Shown here: in pieces, positions 34,588 to 43,383 of the stretch
Layout of the letters: each line of letters opens with the position of its first letter
Numbering within the stretch: position 1 is the first letter of the stretch
Assembly (NCBI RefSeq): GCF_002776695.1
Contig: NZ_LFJC01000003.1
Location: 1,684,573 to 1,748,572 of the forward strand
Direction: 5' to 3'
From: Bradyrhizobium nitroreducens
GTDB lineage: Bacteria; Pseudomonadota; Alphaproteobacteria; Rhizobiales; Xanthobacteraceae
Length of the DNA stretch: 64,000 bases
The notes under the pieces: generated by a model
Seen by the model: only the letters and a program-made list of their open reading frames with translations
Databases searched by the model: none
What the model was told of the DNA's origin: nothing
Program-made: the position numbers and the translations under genes

Positions 34588-34860
34588 ATGCTGACGTTTA
34601 GGGAAAGACGACCTGCGATCCGCACGCTGCGCGGCTGGGCCGTTTCGGTCCTCAACGAGGCCGGAGCCATCAGGGAGTGCGGGGAGCACGGCTGGATGCA
34701 GGATCGCGGTGACCCGCATGCCCACGTGCGTGCGTTCGATGTGGCGCGGCAGGATCCACCGGAGGGGTATTCTCCGGAGGCCGCCGCGGTTGCGATCGCC
34801 GAAGTTCTGGAATCGATCGGCGATACATGCCCGGAGTGCCCGACGGAGGAGATCGTCTAA
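34588..34860 (+). CDS. Small conserved-looking hypothetical protein
   Basis: 90 residues. AIRECGEHGWMQDRGDPHAH and, at the end, DTCPECPTEEIV give a Cys/His-rich character. The middle YSPEAAAVAIAEVLESIGD is a helix. I believe it is a small rhizobial family. The ribosome site is weak, GGAGCGAATTC before the ATG. It may belong to the SRAP operon, 124 bases downstream. Confidence 0.6.
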   Translation: MLTFRERRPAIRTLRGWAVSVLNEAGAIRECGEHGWMQDRGDPHAHVRAFDVARQDPPEGYSPEAAAVAIAEVLESIGDTCPECPTEEIV

Positions 34861-35753
34861 GGTTGCGACAAGCCGACCGCAAATCTTAGGACATGACAGC
34901 TCGGCACGGTCTTCCCGCGCGATTGTACGCTCAGCAAGCTCCGGCGCCGATGCGATCGGCCTTGGCGTATAGTTCGCGCGGCGTGTTCTCACGCATGCCC
35001 CGGAGCGGCGAACATAGCGCAGTGCAGACAACGCGCGCCCCCCTCTAAATCGGATTCGTCGTTGATCGCTAGCGCGGCTCGCATCGGGCGTGCAAAGTGC
35101 CGGCAATATGTGAAGCCGAGGAAACGCAGACGCAATTGCGCAAGTCCGCCATCGCGTTAGGTCGAATTTGGCGACATCGAGTACGCTCAGAGCGCCAAAT
35201 CTTGGATGTGCAGACAACGACTTAGGCACGTTTGGGCGACAGTGCTTTTATCTTGCCCTCACTCCCACTACTCTTTTTGCTTTGCGCTCGTTTGCGATAG
35301 CGATCGTTACCCGAAGGGCCGAGACACCCGTAGGGTGGCTCGGTGAGGAGCGAAGCGACGAGTAGAGCGCGGGCCGAAGGCATCGCCCGTATGCGATCAG
35401 CGCGCTATTGTCGCACTAAAATCGAGCGCTCGGCACGCGTCCAAGCCATCAATTCAAGCCTCTCAGGTGTCCATGGATTGGCACAAATTCCAATGCCGAT
35501 GGAGCGATTTTCTTCATCGGAATGCTTAGAAAAGACCATCGAACAACCGTCCGTCTCAAGACACAATTTCACTCCGAGCGAGTGGATTTTCTTCGACCAG
35601 AATGAGACGTCTCGCAGGCTGCTCAACCAGCCCGCACTCCCACAGGGAGCCCAGTTGAGGGCTCTCCCGTACCCATCGGCGATATTCCAAGCATGCTATC
35701 CCGAAGACGAAAAATGGCTCCCACGCAATGCGCGGGAGCCCGAACATTTTGAC
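34861..35753. other. Gene-free stretch, probably degraded
   Basis: No frame here has both a ribosome site and plausible protein. Two minus-strand frames (35405-35626 and 35556-35747) contain protein-like words but are short, overlap each other in different frames and may be relics of one gene. Around 35310-35385 are GC-rich repeat-like words. It separates the repair block from the DUF736 region. Confidence 0.45.
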
Positions 35754-36077
35754 CTAGTCGACAGGATTCCAGATCAGGAAGAAGCTGCCTTCACCGCCGA
35801 GACCTACCGTCCGACCAAGGTTGGCGCAGAGCTTGCGGCCCCCGAGGCCAGGTGATGCAAGCGACAGGCTGACGTAGTCTGTCCCGCGGCTCTCTCCACG
35901 CAAAATCCGACCGGATCCGACCTCGAGCCCTTGGGCGAAGATGCGGAAGTCCGGCGAAGTATCGGCGGACTTGTCGCGGTTCGGCACGATGTCGATGTCG
36001 GCGCAGACTGGCAGCAATTTGAGCTGGCCCCTGAAGCCGCCCTAAGTTGTGCGGGTCACGAATCCGATCGCGGTCAT
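35754..36077 (-). pseudogene. DUF736 gene interrupted by an in-frame TAG
   Basis: From the ATG at 36077 (AAGGAG upstream) the frame reads MTAIGFVTRTT, then TAG at 36044-36042, then GGFRGQLKLLPVCADIDIV and on through PDFRIFAQGLEVGSG and SFFLIWNPVD. Frame and homology continue across the stop, so a single nonsense base has split a DUF736 gene of about 107 codons. DUF736 proteins are small conserved markers of rhizobial integrative elements and plasmids. It could be a pseudogene, a read-through gene or a sequencing error. Confidence 0.8.
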
Positions 36078-36195
36078 GGTCTGTCTCCTTCGTTGCCACA
36101 AGGCGCCGATGCCCTGCGATGGCGAGACCGTCATGGCAGCCGGCCCGCATCCGAACCCCTGGGGCGAAGCGCAGCGGCGCACCCGAGCCCGCTCC
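36078..36195. promoter_or_regulatory. 5' leader of the interrupted DUF736 gene
   Basis: GC-rich, without genes. It joins the start codon to the hairpin at 36196-36262 and matches the leader of the intact DUF736 gene in layout, about 120 bases between hairpin and ATG. Confidence 0.4.
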
Positions 36196-36262
36196 TTTCT
36201 TGCAGCGAAGCGGCCGCGAGGAGCCGGCCTGCCGGCGGGGAAAAAAGGCAGCGTGCGAGGGT
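36196..36262 (-). promoter_or_regulatory. Structured leader element, copy 2
   Basis: It contains the hairpin GCCGGC-CT-GCCGGC (36223-36236) followed by GGGGAAAAAAGGCAGCGTG (plus strand). The intact DUF736 gene has a hairpin followed by GGGGAAAAAAGCAGGCGTG at the same distance upstream. The outer pairing is weaker here than in copy 1. Confidence 0.5.
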
Positions 36263-36697
36263 TTCGGATGGGGGACGGCTGCCATAGGTCGTAGCGCCAC
36301 AAGCAGGGAATCGCCCCTTCGGGCGGAGGAGCTACGCCTTGCCGCAAGGCACCGGTCACCGTGCAAAGCAGCGCTTTGGGCAACGCTTCGACGTAAGCAT
36401 CACCTCGAGCTTCTCGCGACCAGACCAGATTACTTTGCTTCGACAGCGGCCCGGTTTCACATCTGAGACCTGGTCCTGGTGCCGGCCAATAAGTCGAATG
36501 CACCGCACTCAGTCGGCCGCTCACACGGCTATTGAGCTCGCGAACCGCCCAACGAAAATGAAGCCAAAAAGCTTGTCGAAATCCGCACCTCTAACCGCAA
36601 AACGTGCGTGAAGTGGACCGCAAATCCCCAGGGGCGCGCCTGTCTTTGAAGAAGAAAATGCCCGTTCTGCCATTCTTCAAAGCGGCGCAGAAATCGC
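36263..36697. other. Gene-free stretch
   Basis: Spacer between the two DUF736 units. Short open frames only, none supported. It probably holds the promoter of the second unit. Confidence 0.45.
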
Positions 36698-36726
36698 AAA
36701 AAAACCCCGCCTCCGAGGAGGCGGGG
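36698..36726 (-). terminator. Intrinsic terminator after DUF736
   Basis: On the minus strand CCCCGCCTC / GAGGCGGGG folds as a nine-pair stem with a four-base loop and is followed by seven T. It starts 18 bases after the DUF736 stop. Strong and correctly placed, so the DUF736 unit ends here and does not read into the pseudogene unit. Confidence 0.9.
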
Positions 36727-36743
36727 CCGTTGATCCGAAGCGA

Positions 36744-37055
36744 TCAGTCGCCGCTGCGGCGCGACCAGATCAGGCTGAAATCCGCCTCGCCTTCGACCTT
36801 GACCAGCGAGGCGTAGATCGGAGCCGGGAAGCTCGGATCGTCGAGCTTGACCGAGAGATATTCGCGGTCGCTGTCGCGAACCGTCTTCTTCCAGGCGGCG
36901 CCGAACTCGATGCTCCCTGCGAGAATCCGGTAGTCGGGAGCCTTGTCATTGTCCTTTTCGGACATCGTGAACTTGGCCTTGATGTTCAGCGTCAGCGTCT
37001 TGATCGAGCCGGTGTAGCCGTTGTCCGAAGCGGTGAAAGTGCCGATGGTCGCCAT
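36744..37055 (-). CDS. DUF736 protein, intact copy
   Basis: 103 residues from [24 protein letters not shown] is six bases before the ATG at 37055, better spaced than the ATG at 37061. The domain continues to [19 protein letters not shown] and ends [14 protein letters not shown]736 genes are typical of the stable core of rhizobial integrative elements. Followed by its own terminator. Confidence 0.92.
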   Translation of the reverse strand: MATIGTFTASDNGYTGSIKTLTLNIKAKFTMSEKDNDKAPDYRILAGSIEFGAAWKKTVRDSDREYLSVKLDDPSFPAPIYASLVKVEGEADFSLIWSRRSGD

Positions 37056-37176
37056 GGTCATCTCCGTCTGTCTGTTGTTCGGGCCGCGCCTATCGCAACC
37101 TCGATAGCGATCCTTGGCCCGGGGAGCGATCGGCCCGCAGCCGGAAGGCCCGCAGCGCCAGCGGAGGACGGCGAAA

Positions 37177-37237
37177 GCCTGCTTTTTTGTCTTGCGCGAG
37201 GAATGCCGCCGCTTGGCGGCAGGGGAAAAAAGCAGGC
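37177..37237 (-). promoter_or_regulatory. Structured leader element, copy 1
   Basis: A perfect 12-base inverted repeat, GCCTGCTTTTTT (37177-37188) and AAAAAAGCAGGC (37226-37237), encloses a second hairpin GCCGCC-GCTT-GGCGGC (37205-37220). It lies about 120 bases upstream of the intact DUF736 start. A related element sits at the same place before the interrupted copy, so this is a conserved leader rather than chance. Confidence 0.6.
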
Positions 37238-37765
37238 GTGAGCTGTTGCGGGAAGGCGATCGAGGCTCTTGCCGTCCCTCGGGCCTGATCAGCCAATCGA
37301 GGGGGCGTTGGACGCGAGCCCATGACCGAACTGACGGCGATGATCATGGCTGCCACCGCCCATCACAGCATTGGAAAACGGCGGGATCGATCAGAAAGAA
37401 AGCCAACGTCTGCCCATCAAGCGCAAGAACGACGACCGGACAAACCAAGCGAACCCGACCGCATTTTCGCATCAGCAAACGACGGCTCCGGCCAGAATTG
37501 ATCGCCCGATTGCGCTGCCGCAACATGCAGTCCGGACACGATCAAAGCCCCCGGCCTGATCGCTTCGTCCCTGCAAAAGAAGATGCAAGACATCCACCCC
37601 GGGTGCGGCAAACGGCGCGGATCGATCGGATCATGGCCCTCATTTGAGAAAGGAACTAGCGCGGGTGGTCGCCACTTTGCTTCGACCGAACCGGCCGCAA
37701 GCCGTCAGGGGCGCGGCCGGAATTTGATGCGTGCCGGGGCCGACGTTGCGACCCCGGCTCACCTC
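37238..37765. other. Gene-free stretch upstream of DUF736
   Basis: Between the ParB stop and the DUF736 leader. No frame with coding character. It presumably contains the DUF736 promoter. Confidence 0.45.
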
Positions 37766-39778
37766 TTACTCAGCAGCTTGTGAACAAAAATCATATCCCT
37801 GCGCCCCGTCTGGCGCACCGACCTGAGCTGCCGTCCAGGCCGTCCGCAGCAAAGACGGCAGCCAGCCGGTTGGCGCCAGCAGCTGCTCGGCGGCAGCTGC
37901 CATCTCGGCCTTCTTCATACCCGAGATGCGTTCGGCGGCTTCCGCGCTGACGCCTTCGCGGACGGCCTCAAGGATGCCCGCCTTGGTGACCCGGCCGAGA
38001 TAGCTCTGCACCGTCGGCCGCCAGTATCCGGTCATGTCGAGGGCGACGGCTCCGGCCAAACGGCTGGCCGCCGCCAAGGCGCGCGGCCGGAGGTCAAATG
38101 GCAATTTGACCGCATTGACCGTCAATGCTGTGCAATGTGCGAACAGCGCCATGCGACTATCGTGATCGAGTTCGGCCACGAATTCCCACAGCCCGGCGAC
38201 GTCCCGGGGGATTTGCCTCACCCAATTGGCATGGCGATCCGACCATTCTTTTCCAGCCGGGGTGTCCTCGATTCCGGGCGCATGCGTGGCCAAATCCATC
38301 TTGACCGGTTGAATGCCGGCCACATGGGCGTTGGCCCCGATATAGAAGATTTGCGCGGCGAGCGCGTGGGTGGCCGCCACGATGGCGACGTCTGGCTGCT
38401 CACTCAGATTGAGACGCAGCCCCAAGGTGCGATGCGCGGTGAGGTCACGAATGAGCGTATCGGACAGCCGTTGTTCCTCCTCTTCTTCCTCGTTTTCTTC
38501 CTCCTCTGCTTCACCATCACGCGTGGCTTGATCGTCCCCGCCACCCTCCTCATCCGATGCTTGTCCGTCGCCTTCCTGCCCCGCTTCCGCGTGGGATTTC
38601 TCGTCCTCGGGGCGGATGAAGCCGCGTTCGATCCGGACAGTGCCGTCGTGATTAAGGATCACGAACGCGCCGCCGCGCACGACATCACCGGGATCGTAAG
38701 CCAGCCGTTTCGCCTCAAACTGCTCGATCTGAGTCTCCAGTTCACCGAAACGGGCATCCACCTCGTCAGGCAGTTCCTCGGCCGTTTGATGCTGTTCGGT
38801 CAGCTCGTCGAACTCGGTTTGAACGGCCTGAAGGGCGGTCTGATCTTCCGCCGAAAGCTCGACCGGATGCGGGTAGGCCCGACGCATGCCGTGAGCATGC
38901 GGGAAGTCGAGGTGGGGCTCCGTCCACTTCCATCCCTCGGCCGCCCGCAACCCATCCGCCTCCCGGCCAAGCCGTGCCGTCACCAGCAAATCGAGCAGTG
39001 CCACGTCCTCCAGATAGCCGCCGCGATCCTCGGTGAAGAGGTCGCGCAGGACCGTACCGCCTGCCTCGATATAGGCCTCGAGTCCGACAAATCGTGCGCG
39101 TCGATCCGTTGCCGCGACATGAGTTTCGGTGAGCAGACGGCGGATGGTGCTGGCATCGCGGTCGTAGGACAGGCGCTCATAGACGCCTTCCTGCCGCGCC
39201 TGATCGTCGGTGATGGCAAAGGCCATCAACTGCTCAAGGGTCAGATCGCCCTCGCGATACAGTTGGATCAGTTTGGGAGAAACCGCACCCAACCGAAGGC
39301 GTTGCCGCACCACATGCGGCGTCACCCCGAAGCGCGCGGCGATCTCCTCCGCACCGAAACCCCGCTCGTCTGCGAGCTTCCGGAACGCCTCGAACTGGTC
39401 GGCGGGATGCATGTTTTCCCGGGTGACGTTCTCGTCCAGGCTGATCTCGTGGGGGTCATTCGCGGTGTCGATAACGCAGCGGATCGGCTCGGTCTTCCTG
39501 ATCTCCTTCCGCTTGACCCGCAAAAGCTGGGCAAGCCGCCTGCCCTCGCCGACGGTCACGAGATAGAACCCCGTGGCCGTTCCCTCTCCGTCCAATTCCG
39601 GCTGTACCACCAGATTTTGCAAGATGCCTTTCGTGGCGATACTCGCCGCGCAGGCCTCGATCGCCGCCTCGCTATGTGGCGTCTTGCGCGCATTGTTCGG
39701 GGACTTCTTCAGCTTGTTGAGCGGAATGAGAACCTCCGTCCCGCTCGCAGGAACGATTTCAACTGATTTAGCCGACAT
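37766..39778 (-). CDS. ParB/RepB/Spo0J-type protein of an integrative element
   Basis: 670 residues, twice the chromosomal ParB length. Residues 1-130 hold the ParB nuclease-like domain (LIPLNKLKKSPNNARKT, LVTVGEGRRLAQLL, NVTRENMHPADQFEAF). A helix-turn-helix follows (GAEEIAARFGVTPHVVRQRL). An acidic run of Glu separates a helical C-terminal domain. AAGGAAG precedes the ATG at 39778. This large form is typical of rhizobial islands and plasmids next to DUF736. No ParA is adjacent, so a regulatory or accessory role is more likely than partition. Confidence 0.92.
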   Translation of the reverse strand: MSAKSVEIVPASGTEVLIPLNKLKKSPNNARKTPHSEAAIEACAASIATKGILQNLVVQPELDGEGTATGFYLVTVGEGRRLAQLLRVKRKEIRKTEPIRCVIDTANDPHEISLDENVTRENMHPADQFEAFRKLADERGFGAEEIAARFGVTPHVVRQRLRLGAVSPKLIQLYREGDLTLEQLMAFAITDDQARQEGVYERLSYDRDASTIRRLLTETHVAATDRRARFVGLEAYIEAGGTVLRDLFTEDRGGYLEDVALLDLLVTARLGREADGLRAAEGWKWTEPHLDFPHAHGMRRAYPHPVELSAEDQTALQAVQTEFDELTEQHQTAEELPDEVDARFGELETQIEQFEAKRLAYDPGDVVRGGAFVILNHDGTVRIERGFIRPEDEKSHAEAGQEGDGQASDEEGGGDDQATRDGEAEEEENEEEEEEQRLSDTLIRDLTAHRTLGLRLNLSEQPDVAIVAATHALAAQIFYIGANAHVAGIQPVKMDLATHAPGIEDTPAGKEWSDRHANWVRQIPRDVAGLWEFVAELDHDSRMALFAHCTALTVNAVKLPFDLRPRALAAASRLAGAVALDMTGYWRPTVQSYLGRVTKAGILEAVREGVSAEAAERISGMKKAEMAAAAEQLLAPTGWLPSLLRTAWTAAQVGAPDGAQGYDFCSQAAE

Positions 39779-40613
39779 GATCATTCTTCCTTTTGCTTCC
39801 ATGGGTGCAGCGCGCACTCCGCGCCTGCACCCCTGCCCGTCGGCGAGACCGGGGGTAGCAAGTGCCAGGGCGACCCGAGCGGAGGGGGATCACCCGCCCG
39901 AAAGGGCCGCTCGCAAGAGCGGGTCTGCACGGGCGCATGTCAGCCGTTCGAGAGAGTGAAGGACCAGCGAAAGCGCGGAAGACCGGGGAGACCGCTCGGG
40001 GCGGCGCCGGCGACAGCCGGCGCTTTACCCTGGCGCGCGCGAGGGGCGGAGCCCATTAGATCCGGTTGAGCAAATCAGCGCGGGTGAGAACAAGGGAAGA
40101 GTGAGAAAATCAAAGGAGGCACCCGCAGGAGGGTCAGCATAGCGCCGACGCGTAGCGGCGGGACCCGGGACCGAGTGCAGTCGCGAGACCGGTTAACAAG
40201 GCACCCGAACGCGGGACAGTGATAGCGACGCCGGCATGGAATGCCGGCGGGGCCCGCGAGCGAGTGCCTCCGGCGAGCGACACATTATATGTGCTTGCGC
40301 GAGGGATCGAAGCCGAAGGCCGAGACGCGACGCGGCTCGGTTCACGAGAGCCCGGTGCGGCCATTGCCGCACGCGCCAGCCGCCGACGATGACGAGGTCG
40401 AAGTGCGCTGGATTGCTCTGCAGGGGCAATAACGCTCACCGTGCGAAGCACTATAGCCGCATCAGATTCCGTCAACTTTCAAACAAGCGGACAACGCGGC
40501 TGCGCCGGATAGTGTGTTTTCCTATTGCTATCAAGCACGCATGGATCGCCAAATAGGCATTGGGAATGCTGCGATAATTGTTGCCCGTCAGCACCTGCTT
40601 CCTATGCAATGCG
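39779..40613. other. GC-rich, gene-free region with hairpins
   Basis: No supported gene. It includes a perfect nine-pair hairpin, CGCCGGCAT-GGA-ATGCCGGCG (40229-40249), and a possible leader hairpin ACCCGC/GCGGGT at 39892-39924, upstream of ParB. The base use is odd, with many GCGAG words. It may contain an origin of transfer or the ParB promoter; nothing decisive. From about 40440 the G+C falls, which may be the element end. Confidence 0.45.
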
Positions 40614-41975
40614 TCATGCCCTCGCAACAAGCGCAATCTTGTTAGCTAGCCGTGCGTAACAAGCGGCTAACACCAGCCCGCGAACTATGAAAAACAGGAT
40701 GAAGGCGATCCACAAGCCCTCGTTGCCCAATGGGGGAACGAGCAACCATTGCGCCACAACAAAGACCGAGGCTCCCGCACCGGCGCCCCATACCATTGGT
40801 TTGGCGGAGGTTGCTCCGATGAATATCCCATCCAACTGATAGCTCCACACCGCCAGCACCGGCCATAAGGCGACCAGGTGAAGCTGTTGGTCAGCAGCAG
40901 CACGCACGCCCTCGACATTGGTAAATGCTGCAATGATCGCTCCACCACCTATACCGTAGGCAAGCGTCATGGCCATTGCGACTACGAAGGACCAGAGTGC
41001 CGTCCGTGCCGACCAGAAGTGAAAAAGGGCGCGGTTACCCGCTCCTTTGGCCTCACCGACCAATGTCTGGGTCGCGCTGCTCATACCTACGATCGCTAAT
41101 GTCGCAACAAAGACGAGCTGAAGCAGAACGTGGTTGGCGGCCAACACTTCGTCACCCAAGCGCGCACCAGACACTGACATCATCGCAAACACGGTCTGGA
41201 CAAACAGGGTTCGCATAAACAGGAAAGTATTGACTGATGCCTGCTCACGGAAGAGACCGACGCGCCAAAATCCGACGCGTCGAACCGTGGCCATCACGCG
41301 GGCTGGGCGAATCAGGTAGCCCAGCCACACGACCGCTGCGACTGCGGCGCCCCATTCGGCAATTAGATTACCGGTTGCCGCCCCAGCAACGCCCCATCCC
41401 AGCCCCATGACAAATGTCACGGTCAGCAAGGTATTTAGAGCATTCAGGAAAAGATCGAGGCATAGAGAAATGCGGGCTCGTTGGGTGCCGATCAGGAATC
41501 CTTTAGCCGTCATGCTAACGAAGATTGCCGGCGCGCTAAGCATCCTAATCCGGAGATAGGTGGAAGCAGCCTCGGCCGCTTCTGGCGAGGGATTCCAAAC
41601 TCTGACAGTCACTTCCCGAATAACAGGCGACAGGAGCACGAAAAGTAAACCTAACCCAGCAGCCATGACGGCGGCGCGCATCGTCACTTCTATGATTTTT
41701 CGGCGTAGACCCAATCCGAAGGATTGAGCAACAAATCCGACGGTGCTCATATAGAGAAAGCTGAACAACACATAGAGGTTGATCATAAAGAACGCGCCGA
41801 CTGCCAAGCCAGCCAGCGGCGCTTCACTACCGAGGTGGCCGATGGCCCAGATATCAACGATGCTGACCAACGCGCCCGATATGTTGGCCAGCATGGCAGG
41901 GCCGGCAACGCGCCAGATCCGCCGATTGGCATCTCGCTTCAGCTTGGACTGAATCAACACAAGTCCATCGACCAT
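40614..41975 (-). CDS. MATE-family exporter of the 40-48 kb cluster
   Basis: 453 residues from MVDGLVLIQSKLKRDANRRI. Twelve predicted helices; the first half starts WRVAGPAMLANISGALVSIV and the second near TLFVQTVFAMMSVSG. DinF-like subgroup by impression. It lies at the edge of a cluster of metabolic genes of unusual type and is a good candidate for exporting their product or giving self-resistance. Confidence 0.9.
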   Translation of the reverse strand: MVDGLVLIQSKLKRDANRRIWRVAGPAMLANISGALVSIVDIWAIGHLGSEAPLAGLAVGAFFMINLYVLFSFLYMSTVGFVAQSFGLGLRRKIIEVTMRAAVMAAGLGLLFVLLSPVIREVTVRVWNPSPEAAEAASTYLRIRMLSAPAIFVSMTAKGFLIGTQRARISLCLDLFLNALNTLLTVTFVMGLGWGVAGAATGNLIAEWGAAVAAVVWLGYLIRPARVMATVRRVGFWRVGLFREQASVNTFLFMRTLFVQTVFAMMSVSGARLGDEVLAANHVLLQLVFVATLAIVGMSSATQTLVGEAKGAGNRALFHFWSARTALWSFVVAMAMTLAYGIGGGAIIAAFTNVEGVRAAADQQLHLVALWPVLAVWSYQLDGIFIGATSAKPMVWGAGAGASVFVVAQWLLVPPLGNEGLWIAFILFFIVRGLVLAACYARLANKIALVARA

Positions 41976-42498
41976 GCCCCAACACTTTCCCACCTAGCCG
42001 TCCAAATCTGTGTTCCGTTCGTCACGCTGATCAACCTCCCGCCCGATCCTTGCGCGAGGGATGCAGCGGCAGCACCCAGCGCTCCCCGGGCCTGCCGTGG
42101 CACACCGGAAGCATGAGCAGAACCTATGGCCTCAGCACTCCGTGCCCCCGAGGTCCGATGCTCGACCTGGCTGAATTTCGGCGAGGATCGATTCCCATGG
42201 CATTTAACCGCCAAACCGGGGCTCCAGGAATCGGCGCCACGCGGCCGTTGGTTTCGACGGCGTCGTATTGATCGGGCTGGATGTCCCGGATTTTCTGGAA
42301 TGCGCCCAACACATCACATGACAGCGAACCGTCCTCCCGACCCGCCATGGGATCTATCGACGTAACATCCGCCCGTGTGATCACCGGCACCGCAAAAGCA
42401 GCTGCTCGCGCGCCGCACCACCAACATCATGTATCTCGGCACCCCAACGAAGTAGACGTCGTCCCCTCCGTCTTGCGCCGACCGTCTAGTGCGCAGCG
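41976..42498. other. Gene-free stretch, possibly a decayed gene
   Basis: Between the ATCase-like stop and the MATE start, both on the minus strand. A minus frame at 42124-42390 has protein-like words (DGSLSCDVLGAFQKIRDIQP) but no ribosome site and no match I know. It may be a relic or the MATE promoter region. Confidence 0.4.
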
Positions 42499-43365
42499 TC
42501 ACCATCCAAGCAACATTCGCAAGATTCTTTCTCTGATCACAGGTCCAACCATAGTCTGCAACCGATAAGCGTCGAAAGAGCTCCCATCCAAGCTCTTGTC
42601 CAGTTCAGCGAACCGAGGAAAAGGATGCATGAGGCGCGCTGTGGGCTTCAGTACCTTTTGCGCACGAGCAAGATCGAACCCGTAAGCAGGGGAATAGTCA
42701 ATATCTGCTGCCCCCCAATATCCGAGTGGCGGCATGTAGACGAAGTCCGCGTCGCGGACGAGCTCGTCCACCTCCGGCCGCTTCTCCGTGTGGACGATCT
42801 CCACGTCTCCTTTGACATATTGATCCGGCAGCCGCAGTTCGGTGGGGCTGACCAGCCGCAACTTGATTCCAAGCCGTTGGAGTGCGATCGCGAGAGAATG
42901 TGTCGTTCGCTGGTTCCTAAGATTGCCTATCAGGGCGACAGTCGCTCCTTCAAGGCCGATTTGCCGCATCACGGCGATGTCGTTCATCGTCTGTGTCGGG
43001 TGCTCATTTCGTCCGTCGCCGGCATTGACTACGGGCGCCTTACAACTCGACAGAGCATCACGCTCAAGCGCCTTGGAAGCCCGTACAACGACGCACGTTG
43101 ACGTCAGGCTCAGTTGAACAATCTCGTCGTGGAAGTCCGTGTTATCCTTCAGCGCATCTCCGGTCGCTGTCACTTGTATGGGCGCCAATCCAATCCTGGT
43201 ACCTGCAGCTGCAAAGCTCGACATTGTTCGCAGGCTCGGCTGGGCAAACAGAAATGCCAGAGTTCCGCGCAATCTTTCGTCCGGAGGACTGGTGTTGTCG
43301 ATCGGATTCGTAAGCGCCATGATCTCGTCAATAGAGAGATCGTGGACGGACAAAAGATGTCGCAT
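42499..43365 (-). CDS. Aspartate/ornithine carbamoyltransferase-like protein
   Basis: 288 residues. The overall fold follows ATCase: LRGTLAFLFAQPSLRTMSSF in place of the PSTRT carbamoyl-phosphate loop (Thr is Leu45), GDGRNEHPTQTMNDI for HPTQ (His122-Gln125), ALIGNLRNQRTTHSLA, and MHPFPR near the end. Housekeeping pyrB is normally with pyrC, which is absent here. So this is a specialised relative, perhaps for carbamoylating a natural product, or a resistant copy. It lies 18 bases behind the methyltransferase gene. Confidence 0.8.
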   Translation of the reverse strand: MRHLLSVHDLSIDEIMALTNPIDNTSPPDERLRGTLAFLFAQPSLRTMSSFAAAGTRIGLAPIQVTATGDALKDNTDFHDEIVQLSLTSTCVVVRASKALERDALSSCKAPVVNAGDGRNEHPTQTMNDIAVMRQIGLEGATVALIGNLRNQRTTHSLAIALQRLGIKLRLVSPTELRLPDQYVKGDVEIVHTEKRPEVDELVRDADFVYMPPLGYWGAADIDYSPAYGFDLARAQKVLKPTARLMHPFPRFAELDKSLDGSSFDAYRLQTMVGPVIRERILRMLLGW

Positions 43366-43383
43366 TGTGCCTCTTTCTCGCTG

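Noticed and set aside
35343..35855. A 170-codon plus-strand frame beside the DUF736 pseudogene
   Set aside because: No ribosome site or domain; its end overlaps the clearly recognisable DUF736 sequence on the other strand.
38135..39766. A 543-codon frame antisense to ParB
   Set aside because: ParB has a recognisable domain order and ribosome site; the antisense frame has neither.
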